Positions 8,316 through 14,449 of a stretch of DNA of 29,252 nt are shown in pieces. A program made the position numbers and the translations under genes. Origin of the DNA: Prevotella sp. UBA4268. Lineage in GTDB: Bacteria > Bacteroidota > Bacteroidia > Bacteroidales > Bacteroidaceae. The stretch covers positions 1-29,252 of the forward strand of contig DGWC01000074.1 of assembly GCA_002395135.1 (NCBI GenBank). The letters run 5' to 3'. Under the pieces are notes generated by a model. The model was given only the letters and a program-made list of their open reading frames with translations, searched no databases and had not been told where the DNA came from. Within the stretch, counting starts at the first letter, position 1. Each line of letters starts with the position of its first letter.

Positions 8316-8455
8316 ATGAGAAGAATATTATCATTATCAGTTTTTTTATTATTTCTTATATTGTAAATGCGTCTTCATATCATCCAGAATATGCGAAGGT
8401 GATGAAAAAGAATTATTTATTCTTACAGAGTGCCGTTTCGGAGGCTCCATTCTGA
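8316..8455 (+). pseudogene. Frameshifted remnant of a small secreted protein and of a third paralogue start
   Basis: An ATG at 8316 encodes MRRILSLSVFLLFLIL and then stops at 8364-8366. If one base is added just before that stop, the frame continues as VNASSYHPEYAKVMKKNYLF and on to a TGA at 8453. The result would be a good signal peptide followed by a short tail. The MKKNYLF part lies on a 22-base exact match (8400-8421) to the start of paralogue 1 (7293-7314). This looks like decayed coding DNA at the end of the island. A sequencing error at the frameshift cannot be excluded. Confidence 0.4.
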
Positions 8456-8599
8456 AGAAACGGGTCGGGGAAACAGGTGGTTTTCTTGGGAAAAGGCGGC
8501 GTTGTGGGTTTATCAGAATCTTGCAGAGGCGCGCCAAATTCAGCGTGAGGGAAACAACAATTGCGGTGTTTTTGCGTTATTATGTTAAATCCGTTGACA
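8456..8599. other. Boundary of the AT-rich island, no gene
   Basis: Between the decayed remnant and the glycosyltransferase start, composition returns to the GC-richer average of the window. No TAnnTTTG box with proper spacing, no convincing coding frame and no terminator were found. Confidence 0.4.
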
Positions 8600-9514
8600 A
8601 TGAAACTGAGCGTGGTTGTTCCCGTTTACCGTGCAGAGTCGACGCTGGACCGCTGTCTGGTGAGCATCTTAGGACAGGTGTTCGCCGACATGGAGGTGAT
8701 ACTGGTTGACGACGGCTCGCCCGACCGTTGTCCGCTGTTGTGCGATGAGTGGGCGCGGCGCGACAGTCGCGTGCGCGTTATCCATCAGCAGAACGGCGGG
8801 CTAAGCCGTGCGCGCAATGCCGGCATCGCGGTGGCGCGGGGCGAACTGATCACTTTTGTGGACAGCGATGACTTCATCGGCCGCGATACCTATGCCAGTG
8901 TGGTGCCGCTGACGGCAGAGAGCGACATCGTGGAATATCCGTTTTGCCGCCATTATGGTGCTCCGTGGCAGACGAGCGTGCGTCTGGCCGACCGCTCATA
9001 CGACGACATGGGCGTGTATTGGCTGGAGGCGCATGGCTATGAGCATGCCTATGCGTGCAACAAAGTGTTTCGCCGCCGTCTATTTGAGGATGTGCGATTT
9101 CCCGAGGGCGAGGTGTTCGAGGATGTGGCCACGCTTCCGCTTCTGCTGAATCATGCGCGGCGCGTGCGCACCACCGCGACAGGTATGTACTATTACTGCG
9201 CGAATGCCAACGGAATCACTGCCACGGCCGACGGACACGACCTGAATTGTTTGCTGAAAGCCCACCTGCGCGTGATGCCGAGGTGGGTGGACGACCGCTA
9301 TTATATGCACGTGCTGAACATTCAGTTGGATGTGTGGGAGCAGACGGGCGATGAACCGCTGCTGCCGATGCGCCGCGTGAGCGTGACGGCAGTGGGCCTC
9401 ACGGCTGTGCAGCGCCTGAAGGCTCTGCTGCTCAGACTGTTTGGCATGAACGCCCTGTGCCGCATGAGCCGGCTCCTGCATAGGTTTAGGGGTAGAGGCG
9501 GGAAACAAGTATAG
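8600..9514 (+). CDS. Family 2 glycosyltransferase
   Basis: The 304-residue product is a GT-A fold glycosyltransferase that would move a nucleotide-activated sugar onto a surface glycan or lipid-linked acceptor at the inner face of the membrane. Seen from the N terminus: LSVVVPVYRAESTLDRCL (residues 3-20), VDDGSPD (36-42), NGGLSRARNAGI (65-76) and the DxD-type VDSDDF (87-92). A probable acceptor-side EVFEDVATLP motif lies near 172-181. The start at ATG 8600 begins directly on the first beta strand; ATG 8582 (adding MLNPLT) is possible. The MATE gene follows closely. Donor and acceptor cannot be told from sequence. Confidence 0.9.
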   Translation: MKLSVVVPVYRAESTLDRCLVSILGQVFADMEVILVDDGSPDRCPLLCDEWARRDSRVRVIHQQNGGLSRARNAGIAVARGELITFVDSDDFIGRDTYASVVPLTAESDIVEYPFCRHYGAPWQTSVRLADRSYDDMGVYWLEAHGYEHAYACNKVFRRRLFEDVRFPEGEVFEDVATLPLLLNHARRVRTTATGMYYYCANANGITATADGHDLNCLLKAHLRVMPRWVDDRYYMHVLNIQLDVWEQTGDEPLLPMRRVSVTAVGLTAVQRLKALLLRLFGMNALCRMSRLLHRFRGRGGKQV

Positions 9515-9543
9515 AGGTGTTTCTGAGACATGAAGATAAAAGA

Positions 9544-10863
9544 ATGAACGCGCGCGATGAACAAATACTGAGGATAGCCATTCCCTCGATAGTGAGCAAC
9601 ATCACGGTGCCGCTGCTGGGGCTTGTCGACGTGGCCATTGTGGGCCACCTCGGGGCGGCTGCCTATATCGCAGCCATCAGCATTGGCAGTATGGTGTTTA
9701 ATACCACCTACTGGATATTCGGATTCCTGCGCATGGGTAGCAGCGGGCTCACCTCGCAGGCATTGGGACGGCGCGACATGAGAGAGGTGGCGCTGTTGTT
9801 GCTGCGTGCGCTCTCCATAGCCTTTATGATAGCCTTGGCGCTGCTTATACTGCAGATACCTCTGCGCCAACTGGCCTTGCTGCTGATGCAGCCCTCGGAG
9901 GAGGTGGGGCAGTTGGTGAAGACCTATTATCACATCTGCATCTGGGGTGCTCCGGCCATGCTGGGACTTTACAGCATGAACGGCTGGTTTATCGGCATGC
10001 AGAACTCGCGCATACCCATGGCGGTGGCCGTTACGCAGAACTTGGTGAACATCGTGGTGAGTCTGGTCCTGGTGTTCGGCATGGGCATGAAGGTGGACGG
10101 TGTGGCCGCGGGAACGCTGGTGGCGCAATGGACGGGGTTCGCTATGGCACTGGTGATGTGCCGCCGCTACTATGGTAAGCACCTGCGCCGCCATCTCACG
10201 GGCAGTGCGCTGCGCATGGTGCTGAAAAGCGTTTTCTCGCGCGCGCCGATGCTTCGCTTCTTCGAGATTAACCGCGACATCTTCCTGCGCACACTGTGCC
10301 TGGTGAGCGTGATGCTGTTCTTCACCTCTGCCGGTTCATGGCAGGGGGAGGTGATTCTGGCGGCCAACACGCTGCTGATGCAACTCTATCTGCTGGTGAG
10401 TTATGTGATGGACGGCTTTGCCAACGCCGCCGAGGCCATGAGTGGCAAATACTGGGGCGCGGCCAACCGCGCGGCGTTCCGCGACACCGTGAGCCGCTGT
10501 TTCCGCTGGGGCGGGGTGTGCACGCTGCTGTTCACCGCAGTCTATGTGCTGGGCGGCGAGGCCTTCTTGGGGCTGCTCACCGACGAGCCGACGGTGATTG
10601 TTGCCTCGCAGGAATATGTGTGGTGGGCTTATCTGATACCGGCATGCAGCATCGGGGCGTTTATCTGGGACGGCGTGTTTATCGGTATTACGGCGAGCCG
10701 CGGCATGTTCGTATCTTCGTTTATCGCTGCCGCCGTGTTTTTTGTTTTGTATTATTCGCTACACACCGCATTTGGCAACCATGGGCTATGGCTGGCCATG
10801 AATGCCTATCTGCTGACCAGAGGGGTGGCGCAGACGGTGATTTATAGGGGGTGGATTTTATAG
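9544..10863 (+). CDS. DinF-type MATE family transporter
   Basis: The 439-residue polytopic membrane protein matches the DinF branch of MATE (MOP) transporters, which export organic cations or other small molecules using ion gradients. The N-terminal IAIPSIVSNITVPLLGLVD and FLRMGSSGLTSQALGRRD are close to the DinF pattern (SNITVPLLGLVD, FLRMSTTGLTAQA). About 12 hydrophobic helices are visible. The ATG at 9544 is preferred over an in-frame GTG at 9517, as it lies just before the amphipathic start of helix 1. It is 29 bases downstream of the glycosyltransferase and likely in one transcript with it. A repeat and hairpin follow the stop. Confidence 0.9.
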   Translation: MNARDEQILRIAIPSIVSNITVPLLGLVDVAIVGHLGAAAYIAAISIGSMVFNTTYWIFGFLRMGSSGLTSQALGRRDMREVALLLLRALSIAFMIALALLILQIPLRQLALLLMQPSEEVGQLVKTYYHICIWGAPAMLGLYSMNGWFIGMQNSRIPMAVAVTQNLVNIVVSLVLVFGMGMKVDGVAAGTLVAQWTGFAMALVMCRRYYGKHLRRHLTGSALRMVLKSVFSRAPMLRFFEINRDIFLRTLCLVSVMLFFTSAGSWQGEVILAANTLLMQLYLLVSYVMDGFANAAEAMSGKYWGAANRAAFRDTVSRCFRWGGVCTLLFTAVYVLGGEAFLGLLTDEPTVIVASQEYVWWAYLIPACSIGAFIWDGVFIGITASRGMFVSSFIAAAVFFVLYYSLHTAFGNHGLWLAMNAYLLTRGVAQTVIYRGWIL

Positions 10864-10865
10864 AA

Positions 10866-10919
10866 CCTATAGGCCCTATAGGGCTTAAAAGGCTTATAGG
10901 CCTAATAGGGCCGATAGGC
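10866..10919. repeat. Six imperfect copies of a 9-bp repeat (CCTATAGGC type)
   Basis: Starting three bases after the MATE stop, six 9-base units follow without a gap: CCTATAGGC, CCTATAGGG, CTTAAAAGG, CTTATAGGC, CTAATAGGG and CCGATAGGC. Several units contain the palindrome CCTATAGG, so the tract can also pair with itself. It contains stop codons in the MATE frame and is not coding. It lies between two convergent genes, beside a terminator hairpin. Confidence 0.85.
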
Positions 10920-10920
10920 C

Positions 10921-10945
10921 GGAGTATGCTGGCGCATACTCCTTT
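10921..10945. terminator. Bidirectional terminator hairpin between MATE and mtnN
   Basis: A perfect nine-pair stem GGAGTATGC/GCATACTCC with a four-base loop TGGC occupies 10921-10942, followed on the plus strand by TTT. It starts right after the 9-bp repeat tract and ends one base before the mtnN stop codon, so it probably ends transcription of both convergent genes. Confidence 0.75.
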
Positions 10946-11651
10946 AGAGCGTCTCCAGGAATCGTTTGGTTACATTGAATGACCCTTCTGCCAGTCGCGC
11001 CCAGAAGTCGAAATACTGGCTTGCCTTGTTGTCTTTCAGTGGAATGTCACTGATGATGCGGAACGAGATGAAGGGTGTGTGATAGAGATGGCAGGTGTGG
11101 GCGATGGAACAACTCTCCATGTCGACGGCTTTCGCCTGCGGAAACAGGCTGAGGATGGAGGCCATCTTCTCCTTGGTGTCGACAAACCAGTCACCGCTGA
11201 CGATGAGGCCGGCGTGAATCTGGTTGGCAGCGGGCGATGAGGCGGTGGGCTGTGCTGACAGGCTTACGGCCTTGGCGACAAGTTCCTTCGGCGATGTGAA
11301 GCGCGCCGGTGTGCCGATGAGTTGTCCGTATTCCACCTCGCTGCCGCAGTATACGTCGTGGTAGGTGCATTCGGTGGATACCACAACATCCATGATGTTC
11401 ATCTGTACGTCGGCACCGCCAGCCACGCCCGTGCTGATGACGAGGTCGGGATGATACTGGTTGATGAGTTCCACGGCACCGATGGTGGAGTTCACCTTTC
11501 CGATGCCGCACTGCTGCATAATGATTTCGTTGTTGCCGAGGTTGCCCAGCACAAAGTGCTTGCCGTGGTGCTGCTCGGCATGCTGTTCGTCAAGGAGCGT
11601 CTTCAACTGGACGAACTCCTTTTCCATTGCTACAATAATTCCTATTTTCAT
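10944..11651 (-). CDS. mtnN: MtnN, 5'-methylthioadenosine/S-adenosylhomocysteine nucleosidase
   Basis: The enzyme cleaves adenine from 5'-methylthioadenosine and S-adenosylhomocysteine, recycling by-products of SAM-using reactions and feeding methionine salvage. The 235-residue product starts MKIGIIVAMEKE as in the family, with the general acid region Glu10/Glu12, a nucleoside-binding STGVAGG (73-79), the ribose-binding VDMES (176-180, Glu179), and the catalytic Asp202 in RIISDIP. The ATG at 11651 follows the promoter box by only ten bases, so the mRNA has almost no leader. Confidence 0.95.
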   Translation of the reverse strand: MKIGIIVAMEKEFVQLKTLLDEQHAEQHHGKHFVLGNLGNNEIIMQQCGIGKVNSTIGAVELINQYHPDLVISTGVAGGADVQMNIMDVVVSTECTYHDVYCGSEVEYGQLIGTPARFTSPKELVAKAVSLSAQPTASSPAANQIHAGLIVSGDWFVDTKEKMASILSLFPQAKAVDMESCSIAHTCHLYHTPFISFRIISDIPLKDNKASQYFDFWARLAEGSFNVTKRFLETL

Positions 11652-11661
11652 AATCGTGGTG

Positions 11662-11669
11662 CAAAGTTA
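11662..11669 (-). promoter_or_regulatory. mtnN promoter (-7 box TAACTTTG), near-leaderless
   Basis: TAACTTTG on the minus strand ends ten bases before the mtnN ATG. If transcription starts the usual 4-7 bases downstream of the box, the 5' UTR would be only about 4-6 bases. Confidence 0.7.
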
Positions 11670-11765
11670 GCAATTTTACTCGAAAAAAGAGAATTGGGAA
11701 AAGAGAAAATAGAATTACTTAATACATGGAGAGGGGAGAAAACATAACTTACTCCGTCTCGGCAT

Positions 11766-11815
11766 AAAAAATAAATGATTTTATTTTGTTCTGCTCTTGA
11801 CTTTTCGTAACTTTG
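11766..11815 (+). promoter_or_regulatory. Upstream copy (P1) of the duplicated YfhO promoter
   Basis: The palindrome AAAATAAA/TTTATTTT (11768-11775 and 11780-11787) runs into a -33 TTTG (11785-11788). After 19 bases comes the -7 box TAACTTTG (11808-11815). The whole unit is repeated 80 bases downstream. Confidence 0.7.
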
Positions 11816-11845
11816 GCTTTTCCGAAGTTACTTGGCACTCGGAAG

Positions 11846-11895
11846 AAAAAACAAACTCGTTTGTTTTGTTCTTCACTCGTTTTTTCGTAACTTTG
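11846..11895 (+). promoter_or_regulatory. Downstream copy (P2) of the duplicated YfhO promoter
   Basis: The palindrome AAAACAAAC/GTTTGTTTT (11848-11856 and 11859-11867) overlaps the -33 TTTG (11865-11868). The -7 box TAACTTTG (11888-11895) follows after 19 bases and lies 22 bases before the ATG at 11918. About 42 of 55 bases match P1. Confidence 0.75.
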
Positions 11896-11917
11896 CACCA
11901 GAATAATATAGTTGATT

Positions 11918-14449
11918 ATGAAAACTTGGAAACGTTTGCTGCCAGACGTGCTGGCAGTGGTATTATTTGCAGTGATTTCATTCGCGTATTTTTTCCCTGC
12001 CGACTTCGAGGGAAGAATACTTTATCGCCATGACTCTTCGGCCGGCGTGGGAGCCGGACAGGAGGCTGCGGAGTATCATCAGCGCACTGGTAAGTTCACC
12101 CGATGGAGCAATTCCACCTTCAGTGGCATGCCCACCTATCAGACGGCACCTTCATACAAGAGCCTGAACGGGCTGCGAGCCATCATCAAGGCCTATCATT
12201 TGTGGCTGCCCGAGAATGTGTGGTTCGTGTTTGTCTATCTGCTGGGGTTCTATATTCTGTTGCGCGCCTTTGACTTCCGTCAGTGGATGGCGGCGCTGGG
12301 AGCCGTGGTTTGGGCGTTTTCAAGTTATTTCTTCATCATCATTGCCGCCGGTCACATCTGGAAGGTGTGGGCGCTGGCCTATCTGCCGCCGATGATAGCG
12401 GGCATGGTGCTGGCCTATCGGGGCAAGTATCTGTGGGGATTCATCCTCACCGCCCTGTTCGCCGCCTTTGAAATCAATGCCAACCACGTGCAGATGACCT
12501 ATTACTACCTGTTTGTGATACTGTTCATGGTGATTGCCTGGTTGGTGGATGCCGTGAGGAAAGGGCAGATGGCGCGGTTCGTGAAGGCCACGGGCGTGTG
12601 TCTGGCAGGCGGTCTGCTCGGCGTGTGCATGAACCTGAGCAACCTTTACCATACGTGGCAGTACACGCAGGAGTCGATGCGCGGCAAGAGCGAACTGGTG
12701 AAAGCCGACGACGGCAACCAGACCAACAGCGGACTTGAGCGCGACTATATCACGCAATGGAGTTACGGCATCGGCGAGACATGGACGCTCTTGGTGCCTA
12801 ATACGAAGGGTGGTGCCTCGGTTCCGCTGAGCCAGAACACCACGGCCATGAAACATGCCGACGGCAATTTCATGCAGGTGTATCAGCAGTTGGGGCAGTA
12901 TTGGGGCGAGCAGCCCGGCACGAGCGGCCCTGTCTATGTGGGGGCCTTCGTGGTGATGCTGTTTGTGTTAGGACTCTTTGTGGTCAGAGGGCCGATGAAG
13001 TGGGCTTTGCTGGCCGCTACCATCCTGTCGATTCTGTTGTCGTGGGGCAAGAACTTCATGCCCATGACCGACTTCTTCCTCGACTACGTGCCGATGTATT
13101 CCAAGTTCCGAACGGTGGCCTCCATTCTGGTCATTGCCGAGTTCACCATTCCTCTGCTTGCCATGCTGGCATTGCGTGAGGTGGTCAGCGTGTATGGCGG
13201 AGAGAAGCCCCAGGCAGGTAAGGCGCAACTTTCCACTGCCCAGATGCAGAAATATGTGCTGATCAGTTTTGCCATCACCGCAGGCATCTGTCTGCTCTTT
13301 GCCCTGATGCCATCGGTGTTCTTCTCCAACTATGTTTCCACATCTGAAATGAGCGCGCTGAAGGGCGGTCTGCCTGAGGAATACTTCGTGCCGATTGTGA
13401 GCAATCTCACGGAGATGCGCAAGGCCATGTTCACTGCCGACTGCTGGCGCTCGTTCTGGATCATCGTGGCTGGCATGCTGCTGCTGTTCCTTTTCATGAA
13501 GAAGAAACTGAAGGCTGAATACATGGTGGGCGCACTGATTGTGCTCTGTCTGGTTGACATGTGGACGGTGAACAAGCGATATCTGAACGATGACATGTTT
13601 GTGAACAAGAGTGAGCGCGAGGCTCCGCAGCAGAAGACCAAGACCGACGAGATTATCCTTCAGGACAAGAGCGACCAAGGCAACTACCGTGTGCTGAACC
13701 TCTCCACGAACACCTTCAACGAGAACGAAACATCTTACTATCATAAGAGCATCGGCGGCTATCATGCTGCCAAACTGCGCCGCTATCAGGATGTGATAGA
13801 ACGCTATCTGGCACCTGAGATGCAGCAGATGATGCCTGCCATTGCCGACGCTGCCTGCGATATGACAAAGGTGAACGGCGACAGCATCTATCCCGTGCTG
13901 AACATGCTGAACATGCGCTATATGATTGTTCCTCTGCAGGGGGGCGAAACCGTTCCCATCAAGAATCCGTATGCTTACGGCAATGCGTGGTTTGTAGACA
14001 AGATTCAGTATGTTGACAACGCCAACCAGGAACTGGATGCCGTGGGCCGTTTGGCTTTACGACAGGAAGCCGTGGCCGACAAAGCATTCCAGACCGTTCT
14101 GGGCGATGCCAAGCGCCAAGACCGCACTGCCATCGTGACGCTCACGGCCTATGAACCCAATCATCTGAAATATGACGTGCAGTCGGAGCAGGGCGGCATC
14201 GTGGTGTTCTCTGAGATTTATTATCCCGGATGGACGGCCACCGTTGACGGGCAGCCTGCCGAATTGGGGCGCGTTGACTATCTGCTGCGTGCACTGAACG
14301 TGAAAGCCGGCAAGCATCAGGTGGAACTGATGTTCTATCCCAAGTCGATCAACACCACTGAGGCGATTGCCTATGTCGCCTTTGCCGTGCTTATCATCAC
14401 ATTGCTGGCGGTGGCATTTTATGAATGGAAGAAAAGAAAACAAGCATGA
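11918..14449 (+). CDS. YfhO-family integral membrane protein
   Basis: The 843-residue product is a polytopic membrane protein of the YfhO type. It has an N-terminal helix, a large first loop (DFEGRILYRHDSSAGVGAGQ, then a FSGMPTYQ motif), around a dozen further helices (for example WVFVYLLGFYILLRAF-like segments near residue 105), a large extracytoplasmic C-terminal region and a last helix before a basic tail (FYEWKKRKQA). YfhO proteins are GT-C-like and implicated in putting sugars from lipid carriers onto surface polymers. The start is ATG 11918 rather than TTG 11912. Two tandem promoters drive it, and its stop overlaps the fkp start, so both are made together. Confidence 0.85.
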   Translation: MKTWKRLLPDVLAVVLFAVISFAYFFPADFEGRILYRHDSSAGVGAGQEAAEYHQRTGKFTRWSNSTFSGMPTYQTAPSYKSLNGLRAIIKAYHLWLPENVWFVFVYLLGFYILLRAFDFRQWMAALGAVVWAFSSYFFIIIAAGHIWKVWALAYLPPMIAGMVLAYRGKYLWGFILTALFAAFEINANHVQMTYYYLFVILFMVIAWLVDAVRKGQMARFVKATGVCLAGGLLGVCMNLSNLYHTWQYTQESMRGKSELVKADDGNQTNSGLERDYITQWSYGIGETWTLLVPNTKGGASVPLSQNTTAMKHADGNFMQVYQQLGQYWGEQPGTSGPVYVGAFVVMLFVLGLFVVRGPMKWALLAATILSILLSWGKNFMPMTDFFLDYVPMYSKFRTVASILVIAEFTIPLLAMLALREVVSVYGGEKPQAGKAQLSTAQMQKYVLISFAITAGICLLFALMPSVFFSNYVSTSEMSALKGGLPEEYFVPIVSNLTEMRKAMFTADCWRSFWIIVAGMLLLFLFMKKKLKAEYMVGALIVLCLVDMWTVNKRYLNDDMFVNKSEREAPQQKTKTDEIILQDKSDQGNYRVLNLSTNTFNENETSYYHKSIGGYHAAKLRRYQDVIERYLAPEMQQMMPAIADAACDMTKVNGDSIYPVLNMLNMRYMIVPLQGGETVPIKNPYAYGNAWFVDKIQYVDNANQELDAVGRLALRQEAVADKAFQTVLGDAKRQDRTAIVTLTAYEPNHLKYDVQSEQGGIVVFSEIYYPGWTATVDGQPAELGRVDYLLRALNVKAGKHQVELMFYPKSINTTEAIAYVAFAVLIITLLAVAFYEWKKRKQA

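Noticed and set aside
9322..10194. Antisense frame across the glycosyltransferase/MATE junction
   Set aside because: The product is His/Gln-rich, crosses two real genes and lacks any start or promoter signal.
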